From JADJOM01 sp963817435 (lineage in GTDB: Bacteria > Gemmatimonadota > Gemmatimonadetes > Gemmatimonadales > GWC2-71-9): a DNA stretch of 64,000 bases. Under the pieces are notes generated by a model, which saw only the letters and a list, made by a program, of their open reading frames with translations, made no database searches and had not been told where the DNA came from. Made by a program: the position numbers and the translations under genes. The stretch spans positions 434,001-498,000 of the forward strand of contig CAWFNY010000002.1 of NCBI GenBank assembly GCA_963817435.1. Reading direction: 5' to 3'. The first letter of the stretch is position 1. Every line of letters begins with the position of its first letter. Below, piece by piece: positions 1 through 8,881 of the stretch.

Positions 1-1293
1 GCCCTGGGCCGGCGGCGTGACGGTGGCGGAGCCGCCGTTGGAGTTGAGGTAGGCGGCGTTGGCCGCGCTGCCGGTGAAGAACGGATTCGTGGAACTGAGC
101 GTATTGACCATGCCCTGGATGGTCCAGATGGTACCGTAGCCGAGGGAGTGGCCCATCTCGTGGAGCACCACATCCCCGAAATTGCCGGACGAGACCAGTC
201 CCGCGACGTCCGCGGTATCGAACAGCATGTAGGAGATGATCGGCAGACCGGTGCCGGTTCCGCTGTTCCGCAGGTAGCAGGGGGATGAGGCCCCGAGGAT
301 GTTGCCGACGCCATCGATGGAATCGAGCTGCACGATGATGCGCATGTCGTTGATCGAGCCCGATACCGTCTGGTTGCCGCAGTTGGCACCAGTGTTCACC
401 GAGCCGACGTTGAAGGCGCCCAGGTCGCCGGTGATGACCTGTTGCCAGCGGGCCTTCGCCGCGTTGAACGCGGCAAGCTGTGCCTGGCTGGGCGGCAGGA
501 TGAACTGGAGTTCGATGTTGAAGGCCGAGACGAAGGTCGCGCCGGTGGCGTCGAAGGTGACGGGGCTGCCGGTGAGCGGCACGCCGGACGTGGCGGTCAG
601 CGAGTTGGCGCCGACCGCGGAGCCGAGGGTCCAGCTCCCGACGGTGGCGACGCCATTGGAACCGGTGGTGGGAGTCGCACCGGTGACCGATCCGCCGCCT
701 GCCGTCACGGCGAAGGTCACCACGATCCCGCTGACGCCATTTCCGTCGGCATCGAGCGCTTTCACGGAGGGCACGCTGCTGACCGCCTGACTGATGACGC
801 CGGTCTGGGAGACGAGGCTGTTGCTGACCAGGTGCGTGGCAGGGCCTGCCGTGAGGTTCACGCTGCTGGCCTGGATGCCAGAGATCCCTGAGGCGGTGAA
901 CTGGAGCGCCCGGGCGCCGATGGTGCCGGCGATCTTCAGGTTATTGAAAGTGACCTGCCCGCTCGCGTTGGTGATCGCGGTCGTGGTCCCGCTCAGCGAC
1001 CCACCCCCTGTCGCGATGGACGCCGTGACGGTCAGCCCCGCGGTGTCCACCGGCGTGCCGGCCCGATCCACCACCTGCACCACCGGCGCCGGGGTGATCG
1101 TGGCCCGGTCCGCGACCGTGGCTGGGGGCTGCACCACCATGACCAGCCCGGCCGCGGTACCCAGCGGCGGCCCGGTGATGTCCTTGCTGCCGCCGCAGGC
1201 CGCAACAATCAGCGCGCCGAGCGCGAGAAGAGCGGAGATATGCCACGCCCCGGACCGGGACCTGGCCCCGATCCGCACGATCGTCCTATCCAT
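1..1293 (-). CDS. Leishmanolysin-like zinc metalloprotease lipoprotein with Ig-like repeats (3' end outside window)
   Basis: Reads from ATG at 1293-1291 off the left edge, at least 430 residues. The N-terminus has a hydrophobic stretch ending in LIVAACGG, a lipoprotein signal with the lipid-anchored Cys around residue 33. Two or three bacterial Ig-like repeats follow (about residues 45-290; phrases such as VTGATPTTGSNGVATVGSW). The protease domain has the zincin motif HEMGHSLGY at residues 378-386: H378 and H382 are zinc ligands and E379 is the catalytic base. It is followed by GTIW and FFTGSAANAAYL, which recall leishmanolysin-like (M8-type) lipoproteins of Gemmatimonadota. The third zinc ligand would lie outside the window. 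Likely an envelope-anchored protease; substrate unknown. No partner gene is visible on this side. Confidence 0.8.
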   Translation of the reverse strand, partial: MDRTIVRIGARSRSGAWHISALLALGALIVAACGGSKDITGPPLGTAAGLVMVVQPPATVADRATITPAPVVQVVDRAGTPVDTAGLTVTASIATGGGSLSGTTTAITNASGQVTFNNLKIAGTIGARALQFTASGISGIQASSVNLTAGPATHLVSNSLVSQTGVISQAVSSVPSVKALDADGNGVSGIVVTFAVTAGGGSVTGATPTTGSNGVATVGSWTLGSAVGANSLTATSGVPLTGSPVTFDATGATFVSAFNIELQFILPPSQAQLAAFNAAKARWQQVITGDLGAFNVGSVNTGANCGNQTVSGSINDMRIIVQLDSIDGVGNILGASSPCYLRNSGTGTGLPIISYMLFDTADVAGLVSSGNFGDVVLHEMGHSLGYGTIWTIQGMVNTLSSTNPFFTGSAANAAYLNSNGGSATVTPPAQG

Positions 1294-1497
1294 ATGAATG
1301 GCCTGCGGTTAAAGATGATGCTGCACCGGCTCCCACCGGGCCTCCGGCCCTCAAGGGGGCAAGGGGCACGCCAGCGGCACGGCGGTCCGCGGCGTCCAGC
1401 GAAAATCGGTGGGAGTCGTAGTGATTGACAAGCCCTCAGAGGACGGCCAGACTCCCCCATCCGCGCACAGCTCAACCTCAGCAGTGAAGGCATACCC
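1294..1497. promoter_or_regulatory. Divergent intergenic region, candidate promoter for mmsA
   Basis: Region of 204 bp between the minus-strand protease lipoprotein and mmsA. TTGACA at 1425-1430 followed after 17 bp by CAGACT (1448-1453) is a possible sigma-70-type promoter for mmsA. The -10 match is poor. No operator or hairpin stands out. Confidence 0.25.
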
Positions 1498-2955
1498 GTG
1501 AAGTACCCCGATGTCCGGCACTACATCGGCGGCCGATTTGTCGAAGGCGGCCCCCGATTCCTCGATGTGCACAATCCCGCCGACGGCTCCACCATCTCCC
1601 GCGTGCCGCTCGGCGACGCCGGGGTCGTGGACCAGGCCGTGGCCGCCGCCGCGAAGGCATTCACCTCGTGGTCGCAGACACCGGTGAAGGAACGGGTGCA
1701 GGTCTTCTTCCGCTACAAGACCCTGCTCGAGAAGAACCTGAAGGAGCTCGGCCAGCTGATCACCGAGGAGCATGGCAAGGTGGCTGGCGAGGCCGAGGCG
1801 GAGATCCTCAAGGCCATCGAGCTGACCGAATTCGCCTGCTCGCTGCCGCAGCTCATCGCCGGCGAGGTCCTCGAGGTCTCCCGCGGCGTCGAGTGCCGGG
1901 TGGAGCGCTCGCCACTCGGTGTGGTCGCCGCGATCAATCCGTTCAACTTCCCCTCGATGGTGCCGCACTGGACGATCCCCAACGCGATCGCCCTGGGGAA
2001 CGCCTTCATCATGAAGCCGTCGGAGCTGGTGCCGCTGTCTTCCGCCCGGATCGCCGAGCTGCTCAAGGAGGCAGGGCTGCCGGACGGGGTCTTCAATATC
2101 GTCCATGGCGACCGGGAGGTCGCCGAGGCGCTGTGCGACCATCCGAAGGTCCAGGCAGTCACCTTCGTCGGCTCGACCAGGGTGGCGCAGTCCGTCTACC
2201 GCCGTTCCACCGGGAACCTCAAGCGCGCGCTCTGCCTGGGCGGCGCCAAGAACCACATCATCGTGATGCCCGATGCCGACCCGGAGATGGCGGCCGGCGG
2301 CGTACTCGCCGCGATGGCGGGGTGCACCGGACAGCGCTGCATGGCGGCATCGGTCATGGTGGCCGTGTCCAAGACCGATCACATCGTCAACCGGCTGGCG
2401 GAGCAGGCGCGCGGCATCGTCACGGGCAGGGATGTCGGCCCGGTGATCACCAGGGTGGCGAAGGAGCGGATCGAGGGGTACATCACCGAGGCGGAGCAGG
2501 GCGGCGCCCGGGTGCTGGTGGATGGCCGTGGTGCCGTCGTGAAAGGGAAAGAGGGCGGCTGGTACGTTGGAGCGACGGTGATCGATCAGGTCTCACCGGA
2601 GATGAAGATCGCGCAGGAAGAGGTCTTCGGGCCGGTGCTGGTGATCGTGCGGACCGGCTCCCTCGACGAGGCCATCGCGGTGGAGAACGCCTCGCCCTAT
2701 GGCAACGCCGCGTCGATCTTCACTGAAAGCGGTGGCGTGGCGCGCTCGGCGATGGACCGCGCGAGTGCGGGCATGGTCGGCATCAACGTCGGCGTACCGG
2801 TGCCGCGGGAGCCCTTCGGCTTCGGCGGGTGGAATGACTCGCGCTTCGGCGTCGGCGACATCACCGGGAAGAGCAGCATCGAGTTCTGGACCAAGACCAA
2901 GAAGATCACCACCAAGTGGAACCGGGAAGCCGGGACCAACTGGATGTCGAAATAG
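1498..2955 (+). CDS. mmsA: CoA-acylating methylmalonate-semialdehyde dehydrogenase
   Basis: 485 aa, starting at GTG 1498. Aldehyde dehydrogenase superfamily enzyme that oxidises (methyl)malonate semialdehyde to propionyl- or acetyl-CoA in valine, thymine and beta-alanine catabolism; cytosolic. Family hallmarks are visible: INPFNFPSMVP (about 146-156), the nucleotide-binding FVGST (223-227), GGAKNH (248-253) with Asn where other ALDHs carry the general-base Glu (typical of the CoA-dependent MMSDH branch), and the catalytic Cys281 in GQRCMA. C-terminal PFGFGGWNDSRFG matches the family. Length is normal for MMSDH (about 480-500). The downstream aminotransferase makes its substrate, which supports the assignment. 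Confidence 0.93.
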   Translation: MKYPDVRHYIGGRFVEGGPRFLDVHNPADGSTISRVPLGDAGVVDQAVAAAAKAFTSWSQTPVKERVQVFFRYKTLLEKNLKELGQLITEEHGKVAGEAEAEILKAIELTEFACSLPQLIAGEVLEVSRGVECRVERSPLGVVAAINPFNFPSMVPHWTIPNAIALGNAFIMKPSELVPLSSARIAELLKEAGLPDGVFNIVHGDREVAEALCDHPKVQAVTFVGSTRVAQSVYRRSTGNLKRALCLGGAKNHIIVMPDADPEMAAGGVLAAMAGCTGQRCMAASVMVAVSKTDHIVNRLAEQARGIVTGRDVGPVITRVAKERIEGYITEAEQGGARVLVDGRGAVVKGKEGGWYVGATVIDQVSPEMKIAQEEVFGPVLVIVRTGSLDEAIAVENASPYGNAASIFTESGGVARSAMDRASAGMVGINVGVPVPREPFGFGGWNDSRFGVGDITGKSSIEFWTKTKKITTKWNREAGTNWMSK

Positions 2956-2967
2956 CGCAGCGTAGTA

Positions 2968-2991
2968 GGGGCGACCCTCCGCGGTCGCCCC
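2968..2991. terminator. Perfect 9-bp GC hairpin after mmsA
   Basis: GGGGCGACC (2968-2976), a 6-nt loop and GGTCGCCCC (2983-2991) form a perfect stem 13 bp after the mmsA stop. There is no T-tract, so it may instead be an attenuating or mRNA-stabilising hairpin between mmsA and the aminotransferase, or a copy of a dispersed palindrome. Confidence 0.4.
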
Positions 2992-3076
2992 CACGATGGG
3001 CGGGGATCCCATCCGTGACGGGTAGTGGGGGCCATCCCTGGAGGTCCCCCCGGCAGCATTGGAAAGGAAAGACATC

Positions 3077-4438
3077 ATGACGGCCACGGCCCCTGCCCGC
3101 CCCGCCATGCCACCGACCGAGCACCGCCCCAGGCCGTATCTGGGGCTGCCCAGGGACGAGGTGCTCGAGCTTCGGAAGCAATACGCCAACCCGGCGATCT
3201 TCACGCTCTACCGCGAGCCGCTGATGATCGTCGAGGGGCACATGCAGTACCTCTACGACGAAACCGGCCGGCGCTACCTGGACCTGTTCGCGGGCATCGT
3301 CACCGTCTCGGTGGGGCACTGCCATCCCAAGGTCACCCGCGCGATGCAGGACCAGCTCGCCACGCTCGCGCACACCACCACGATCTACCTGCATCCCAAC
3401 TTCTCCCGGATGGCCGCGAAGCTCGCATCGAAGATGCCGCCGGGGCTCGACGTGACCTACTTCGTCAACAGCGGCAGCGAGGCCAACGACCTCGCCATGA
3501 TGATGGCGCGGGCCTACACGGGAAATCAGGACATCGTCGCCGTGCGCAACAGCTATCACGGCGGCTCGCCGACGACGATGGCGGCGACGAGCCATCACAC
3601 CTGGAAGTACCCGCAGCAGGTGAACAGCGGCATCCACCACGCCGTCTCGCCCGACCCGTACCGGAGCCCGTACAGCGGGACGCCGGAGGAGATCGCGAGC
3701 AAGAGCGCCGCGGACATCCACCAGCTCATCCGCTACTCGACGCCGGGACAGATCGCCGCGTTCATCGCCGAGCCCATGCAGGGCGTGGGCGGCGTGACGC
3801 ACGGCGCGCCGAACTACCTGCGCGAGGCCTACGCGGTGGCGCGGGGCCATGGCGGGCTCTGCATCGCCGATGAAGTGCAGACCGGGTTCGGGCGGACGGG
3901 GGAGCACTACTGGGGCTTCCAGAACTTCGGCGTGGTCCCGGACATCGTGACGATGGCGAAGGGCATCGGCAACGGGGCACCGCTCGCCGCGGTCACCACC
4001 CGGCGCGACATCGCCGAGACGCTCACCCAGCGGATCCACTTCAACACCTTCGGCGGGAACCCGGTCAGCATGGCCGCGGGCCTCGCGGTGCTGGACGTGA
4101 TCGACGAGGACGGAACTCAGCAGAACGCCAAGGTGGTCGGTGGCCGGTTCAAGGCCGGACTGCAGGAACTGCAGCGGCGGCACCGCCTGATCGGCGACGT
4201 CCGCGGCCTTGGTCTGATGCTCGGCATGGAGCTGGTGCGCGACCGCGCCACCAAGGAGCCGGCCAAGGAGGAGACCCTCGCCATCATGGAGCACGCCCGC
4301 GAGATGGGCGTCCTGCTCGGCAAGGGCGGGCTCGACGGCAACACACTCCGTATCAAGCCGCCGATGTGCATCACCGCCGCCGATGTGGACTTCGCACTGG
4401 AGGTGCTGGACCACGCCCTCGCGAAGGTCGAAGGATAG
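3077..4438 (+). CDS. AGXT2-like class III aminotransferase (3-aminoisobutyrate/alanine-glyoxylate type)
   Basis: 453 aa. ATG 3077 is preferred over an in-frame TTG at 3059 because it is preceded by GGAAAGGAAAG, a good ribosome-binding site. PLP fold-type I enzyme: the Schiff-base Lys is K295 in VTMAKGIGNG, with NSGSEAND (131-138), CIADEVQTGFGR (262-273) and HFNTFGGNP as in the family. Many stretches (SGIVTVSVGHCHPKV-like, EVQTGFGR, FNTFGGNP) resemble animal AGXT2, which transaminates D-3-aminoisobutyrate and other amines with pyruvate or glyoxylate. Lying just downstream of mmsA, it probably makes the methylmalonate semialdehyde that MmsA consumes. Exact amine donor unproven. Confidence 0.85.
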   Translation: MTATAPARPAMPPTEHRPRPYLGLPRDEVLELRKQYANPAIFTLYREPLMIVEGHMQYLYDETGRRYLDLFAGIVTVSVGHCHPKVTRAMQDQLATLAHTTTIYLHPNFSRMAAKLASKMPPGLDVTYFVNSGSEANDLAMMMARAYTGNQDIVAVRNSYHGGSPTTMAATSHHTWKYPQQVNSGIHHAVSPDPYRSPYSGTPEEIASKSAADIHQLIRYSTPGQIAAFIAEPMQGVGGVTHGAPNYLREAYAVARGHGGLCIADEVQTGFGRTGEHYWGFQNFGVVPDIVTMAKGIGNGAPLAAVTTRRDIAETLTQRIHFNTFGGNPVSMAAGLAVLDVIDEDGTQQNAKVVGGRFKAGLQELQRRHRLIGDVRGLGLMLGMELVRDRATKEPAKEETLAIMEHAREMGVLLGKGGLDGNTLRIKPPMCITAADVDFALEVLDHALAKVEG

Positions 4439-4447
4439 AAAGCCGGT

Positions 4448-6745
4448 TCAGAACTCCAGCATGACCCCAACGCTCGGCAGTACGCCGAGCGTTTCGTCTT
4501 CCTCGACCCGTTGTCTCCGCTCGTTCCACACCCGCTGGGAGACGTTCTTCCGGCCGTAGACGTTCTGCACATCCACGTAGGTGGCGAGCTGCACGCCCCG
4601 CCAGCTCCAGCGGCGGTCGGCGCGGAGATCGAGCGCATGGAAGGTGGGCAGCCTGCGATCAGCGTTGTAACGGGTGAAGTCGAGCTGCCCCGCGCTGGCG
4701 CCGGTCGTGATGAATGGGGTGGCGGGGAGTCCGCTGGAGACGCGGAACTTGCCTGCCAGTTCCCACGACGGATTCGGCCGCCATCCCACGAGCAGGTTGC
4801 CGATCACCCGGGCATCGAAGGCGCCCGGCCGCTCGACGCCGTCGAGGCCGACGAATTCGCTCCGCCCGACCGTGAGACTCATGAGCCCGTACAGCGGCAC
4901 GGCGCTCAGCTTCTTCTGCAGGAAGAGTTCGACCCCGTACGCCCGGCCTCGGCCCCGGCTCACCAGCGGCTCCAGTCCGAAGGGGATATCGCTCTTGACG
5001 TCCTCGAAGCCGGCGGGCGCGAGCACCGCCTGGGGACGATAGACCCGGGCCGGATAGTCGGCGTAGCGCTTGTAGTAGCCTTCGAGATGCAGCTTGAGGT
5101 CGGGACGCAGCAGCCGCTGCAGCCCGAGCATGACCTGATCGGCGCGGAAGGGACGCAGCGCACGGGCGTTGCTGCTGTCGCCGACCAGCCAGACGTAGCT
5201 CGGCGCCTGCCAGTAACGGCCGCCGGCCAGTTGCAGCGTCGTGCGCCCGAGACCCACGCTGAGCGAGGCGCGTGGAGCGGCGCGCCAGGTATGGCGGAGG
5301 AAGTCGTAGTAGTCCGCACGCGCACCGACGGTCGCCCGCACTGAGGCGGAGAGCCGCGCCGTCACGTCGGCCCAGGCGCCCGCCCGGAAGGCGGTGAAGC
5401 TGGTATCGACGGTGAGCGGCTGCGGCGTGCCCGCCTGGTCGGTTCGGAGGAAACCCGGAAGCAGCACCTGATAGCGAAGCCGGCTCGCGTACCGGGCTGA
5501 GCTGCCGAGCGACCAGGAGAGCCGCTGGGAGGCGTCGCGGGTGTAGTCGATCCGCAGGCTGTTCTCGCCCTCGGTGGAGCGGTTCTGGAAGATCGGCTGC
5601 GGCGGCGTGAGCGAGTCGTATTGCAGCGAGTTGAAGCGGCTGTAGGTGCGGCCTGCGGTGACACTGAGCCGCGCGTGCTCGAACGACCGGCGCCACGTGA
5701 GCCCCGAGAAGTACTGGTTCTGATCGAGCCGGAGGATCCGGCTGTTGTCGACCCGGTCCTTGGCGGAGGCGTTGTTGAAGTCCACCCGGTCGATCGCGGC
5801 GACCGTGATCCAGCTCAGCTGATCTCGGTCGCCGAGCCGCTGGGTGAACTTCACCTGGCCGTCGTAGTAACTCGGCAGGAAGTTGAAGCCGGCGAGCTTG
5901 AACAGCAGATCGAGATAGCTGCGCCGCGCGCTGGCGAGGAAGGTTCCCCGCTTGCCGAGCGGTCCCTCCGCCATGGCTCCGAAACCGGTGGCGGAGAGAT
6001 TGATCCCTCCGGCGACGCGCTCGGCGTTGCCTTCTCGGATCGCGATTTCCGTTGCTGAACCGACCCGGTCCCCGAACTCCGCCCCGAATCCCCCCGCCGA
6101 GAAGCGCACCTCCTCCACGAAGTCGATGTTGATCAGCGAGACGGGTCCGCCGGTCGAGCCCTGGGATCCGAAGTGATTGACGTTGGGCACTTCGAGATGG
6201 TCCACCACGAAGAGATTCTCGAACGGCGCTCCGCCACGCACCACGAGATCGTTGCGCGCGGCGGTGGTCACGCCGACGCCCGGCAGCAGCGCCACCGCGC
6301 GGATCACATCCTCCTGCACGCCCGGCGCGCGGCGCACTTCCTCGGCGCCAAGACTCTGGCTGCCGGGCCGAGTCTCCGCCGCGGGTGGGAAGTAGGATTG
6401 GACGCGCACCGTGAGGTCGGCGAGCTCGACCGGACGTTCGCGCAGCAGGAACGAGGCCTCCGCAGGCCGGCCGCTGCTCACCACGATGTCGCTCCGGAGT
6501 GCCGGCTCATATCCGATCGCGATCGCGCGGATGGTGTAAATGCCCGGGGGGACGGAATCGAGACGGAAGCTGCCGCTGGCCGAGGTGCTCGCGCGGAGGG
6601 TAGTGCGTTCGAGCGTTACGATCGCATCGCCGATCGGCGCCTCGGTCAGGGCGGAAAGCACCCTGCCGGTGATGCTGCCGGTGGGTCGGGACTGCGCGGT
6701 GAGACTCAGGGGAAACAACAGCAGGTAGAGCGGCAGGAAACGCAT
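4448..6745 (-). CDS. TonB-dependent outer-membrane receptor with N-terminal carboxypeptidase-regulatory domain
   Basis: 765 aa. Start is ATG 6745 (MRFLPLYLLLFPLSLTAQ), which begins a clear signal peptide; the open frame extends 58 codons further upstream through a repeat and is not needed. Order: signal peptide (about 1-20), carboxypeptidase-regulatory-like beta-sandwich (about 25-105, TGSITGRVLSALTEAPIGDA), plug domain (about 120-235, PGVQEDVIRAVALLPGV and DLVVRGGAPFENLF), then a 22-strand-type barrel ending in Phe (MLEF), the usual outer-membrane barrel signature. Predicted to import a ligand with TonB-ExbBD, but no substrate gene is adjacent. It converges on the aminotransferase with only 9 bp between stops. 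Confidence 0.85.
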   Translation of the reverse strand: MRFLPLYLLLFPLSLTAQSRPTGSITGRVLSALTEAPIGDAIVTLERTTLRASTSASGSFRLDSVPPGIYTIRAIAIGYEPALRSDIVVSSGRPAEASFLLRERPVELADLTVRVQSYFPPAAETRPGSQSLGAEEVRRAPGVQEDVIRAVALLPGVGVTTAARNDLVVRGGAPFENLFVVDHLEVPNVNHFGSQGSTGGPVSLINIDFVEEVRFSAGGFGAEFGDRVGSATEIAIREGNAERVAGGINLSATGFGAMAEGPLGKRGTFLASARRSYLDLLFKLAGFNFLPSYYDGQVKFTQRLGDRDQLSWITVAAIDRVDFNNASAKDRVDNSRILRLDQNQYFSGLTWRRSFEHARLSVTAGRTYSRFNSLQYDSLTPPQPIFQNRSTEGENSLRIDYTRDASQRLSWSLGSSARYASRLRYQVLLPGFLRTDQAGTPQPLTVDTSFTAFRAGAWADVTARLSASVRATVGARADYYDFLRHTWRAAPRASLSVGLGRTTLQLAGGRYWQAPSYVWLVGDSSNARALRPFRADQVMLGLQRLLRPDLKLHLEGYYKRYADYPARVYRPQAVLAPAGFEDVKSDIPFGLEPLVSRGRGRAYGVELFLQKKLSAVPLYGLMSLTVGRSEFVGLDGVERPGAFDARVIGNLLVGWRPNPSWELAGKFRVSSGLPATPFITTGASAGQLDFTRYNADRRLPTFHALDLRADRRWSWRGVQLATYVDVQNVYGRKNVSQRVWNERRQRVEEDETLGVLPSVGVMLEF

Positions 6746-6786
6746 GAGTCTCACAGGTAAACGTCCGTTCGGGACGGTAAACAATC

Positions 6787-6856
6787 GAGGGATCTCCTTC
6801 GTGCCGAGAGATCCCTCGCTCCGCTCGGGCTGACCGTCGCACCCGCGACGGTCAGC
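6787..6856. repeat. Double-hairpin intergenic repeat (CGCTCGGGCTGAC family)
   Basis: Two stem-loops in tandem: GAGGGATCTC (6787-6796) pairs with GAGATCCCTC (6808-6817), and GCTGACCGTCGC (6829-6840) pairs perfectly over 12 bp with GCGACGGTCAGC (6845-6856) across a 4-nt loop. The second overlaps the stop codon of the oxidoreductase, so it likely ends that minus-strand operon. The segment CGCTCGGGCTGAC recurs near 31.1 kb. Translated, such repeats give PERSEGSLG-like peptides often seen in spurious ORFs. Confidence 0.6.
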
Positions 6857-8228
6857 TGCTGAATCCGAGGCCCATCCGGTCCAGCACCCGGAGCAGCAGG
6901 TTCGGGGACTGGCCGGCATCGACCTTCCGAAGCGCCGCCGTCACCGCGTTTACCGCCCAGCCGCGCAAAGGTTCCGGCGGGTAGGGGAACGGCGGCTTGG
7001 TGACGAGCGAGAGATCGAGCAGATCGCTGCCGCGATCGAGCGCCATGTGGGCCAGAATACGCCCGGCGATCCGGGTACTGCCGAGTCCGTGGCCGGTGAA
7101 GCCGAGCCCGTAGCAGGCGCGGCCGCCCACGGCCCGGCCGAAGAAGGGAGTGAGGCGGGTGGTCGAACAGATCGCGCCACCCCACGCGTAGGGCCACTCG
7201 AGGTCGGCGAGCGCGGGAAAGTGCCGGCGCCAGCTCTCGCGCAGGGTCGCGTAGTGGTGAGGCGAGTGGTCGCAGGAGGGATCTACGCGATTCCCGCGGT
7301 AATACGTAGCCTCGCTGGTGCCCCACAGAATCCGGCCGTCCGCAGTAGGCCGGTAGTAGTTGAAGAAGGTCCGTCCATCAGTGATCCCCTGCCGATTCTT
7401 CCAGCCGATCACTTCCCATTGCGCCGCGGTCAGCGGCTCGCTCACCGTGATGTAGTCATAGAGCGGGATGAAGCGATGGGTGACCGAGGGAATCAGGTGG
7501 TGGGTATAGGCGCTGGTGGCGAGGACGACGCGGCGGGCCTTGAGCGTGGTCCCGTTCGCGCGGATCGCGACGCCGGCGCCCTGTTCACCGATGGACTCGA
7601 CGGTCGTCCGTTCGAAGACCCGGACACCGAGCCGCTCCGCCTCGCGCCGCAGACCGTCGGTGAACTTTGCCGGGTCGAGGATGCCACCCCCCCGCACCTC
7701 CACCGCCCCGAGATAGAGCGGCGAATGCACTTCGGCCTGAGTCTCCTCGCGGCTCAGCATCCGGAAGGTGTCGATCCCAAGCTGCTTCGCGATCTCGACG
7801 TTCCGGCGACCCTCTTCGAGGTGGCCCTCGGTGAGGGCGACCATCAGCCGGCCACTCGGCTCGTAGTCGCACTGGATGCCGCGATCGCGGATGAACGCGG
7901 TCAGCTCCTGCACATTGCGCTCGCCGAGCGCCGCGAGCCGCGCGGCCTCCCGGGCTCCGAAATGCTGGATGGCGAGACCGTGACTGTGGTCCACGGTCTC
8001 CGACAGCATCCCCGCGTTTCGGCCGCTGGCGCCGTAGGCCGCGATGCCCTGCTCCACCAGCGCGACCTCGCGGGAGGGATCCAGCTCCTTCAGGAAGATG
8101 GCGGTCCAGAATCCGGTGAAGCCGCCGCCGATGATCGCGAGATCGGTCTCGGCGGGAGCATGGAGCGGAGTGACCTCGCGGGGGGGAAGGCCTGCCAGCC
8201 AGTAGCAGGCCTGTTCGATCGAACGCAC
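6852..8228 (-). CDS. FAD-dependent oxidoreductase, DAO/PuuB-like family
   Basis: 458 aa from GTG 8228, which follows the preceding gene's stop by 5 bp and has AAGTAAGG overlapping that stop. An in-frame ATG at 8285 would add 19 residues lying over the neighbour's 3' end and looking non-coding. An N-terminal Rossmann motif DLAIIGGGFTGFWTAIFLKEL binds FAD, followed by ASGRNAGM, which is typical of amine and glycine-oxidase-like DAO proteins such as gamma-glutamylputrescine oxidase. C-terminal CYGLGFTGHGLG is the second FAD-contact motif. Probably oxidises an amine or amino acid, releasing ammonia or aldehyde with oxygen or a quinone as acceptor; the substrate cannot be read from sequence. It shares an operon with a secreted hypothetical. 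Confidence 0.75.
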   Translation of the reverse strand: MRSIEQACYWLAGLPPREVTPLHAPAETDLAIIGGGFTGFWTAIFLKELDPSREVALVEQGIAAYGASGRNAGMLSETVDHSHGLAIQHFGAREAARLAALGERNVQELTAFIRDRGIQCDYEPSGRLMVALTEGHLEEGRRNVEIAKQLGIDTFRMLSREETQAEVHSPLYLGAVEVRGGGILDPAKFTDGLRREAERLGVRVFERTTVESIGEQGAGVAIRANGTTLKARRVVLATSAYTHHLIPSVTHRFIPLYDYITVSEPLTAAQWEVIGWKNRQGITDGRTFFNYYRPTADGRILWGTSEATYYRGNRVDPSCDHSPHHYATLRESWRRHFPALADLEWPYAWGGAICSTTRLTPFFGRAVGGRACYGLGFTGHGLGSTRIAGRILAHMALDRGSDLLDLSLVTKPPFPYPPEPLRGWAVNAVTAALRKVDAGQSPNLLLRVLDRMGLGFSS

Positions 8229-8233
8229 GCGCC

Positions 8234-8815
8234 TTACTTCATGATCATGATGTGGGCCCAGGGCTTGCCTGGAAACATCAGCCACGGCAGCCCGCCACCC
8301 GGCTTCGTGGGCAGCCCGGTGCTCTCGGCGGTGGCGTAGGGGATGTACACCACCGGCAGGCCGGCCGCGCCGTGCGCCAGGCCGGTTGCGGCGTCCACGC
8401 TGTCCGCGGGTGCATAGAGGTTGTAGAGGGTCCGCGGTCCGTCAGGCATCTTGAGGGAGCCGTTCTGCACGGCCACCATCCGGGCGCTGTCGATCTCGCT
8501 GTGCGAGAGCCCGGCCTCCCTGAGTTCCCGTCCCAGCCGCATGAACGGCTCGAGATCCTTGTGATAACAGGCGACATGCCAGGCGGACTCGGACGGATCG
8601 TCCGCGAGACAGACCATCGTACCGGTGCCTTCACGCAGCGTGGTCAGCTTGTGGTAGTTGCGGTACCCGAGCACCGTGGCGCCATCCCGGAGTGCCTCCG
8701 GCGCGGCGCTGACCGCACCGGCGATCTGGATGTCCGGGGCGGGCACCTGTGCGGCGAGGGGAATGGCGGCCCCGAGAAGCGCGAGGAGGCCGGTACAGTG
8801 GAACAGGTGGCGCAT
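8234..8815 (-). CDS. Secreted hypothetical protein
   Basis: 193 aa from ATG 8815, where a signal peptide begins (RHLFHCTGLLALLGAAIPLAAQ, cleavage likely after AAQ or nearby). The mature part is unrecognised: GATVLGYRNYHKLTTLREGTG, a CLADD...VACYHKDLEPF segment with two Cys that may form a disulfide, and a C-terminal PGGGLPWLMFPGKPWAHIMI. It is the first gene of a two-gene unit with the FAD oxidoreductase (5-bp gap). Function unknown; probably periplasmic. Confidence 0.65.
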   Translation of the reverse strand: MRHLFHCTGLLALLGAAIPLAAQVPAPDIQIAGAVSAAPEALRDGATVLGYRNYHKLTTLREGTGTMVCLADDPSESAWHVACYHKDLEPFMRLGRELREAGLSHSEIDSARMVAVQNGSLKMPDGPRTLYNLYAPADSVDAATGLAHGAAGLPVVYIPYATAESTGLPTKPGGGLPWLMFPGKPWAHIMIMK

Positions 8816-8881
8816 ATGAGGGCTTCCGGTAGTGAGGAGTGAGACTAAGCAACCGCCTGAGAAGCGGCTCGGCAAGGGGCG

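Noticed and set aside
299..1246. Several frames of 100-170 aa on both strands in the first 1.3 kb
   Set aside because: They are shadows of the protease lipoprotein that reads off the left edge; its frame holds the lipobox, Ig-like repeats and HEMGH.
6746..6919. 58-codon N-terminal extension of the TonB receptor
   Set aside because: It runs through the double-hairpin repeat and would bury the signal peptide; ATG 6745 fits.
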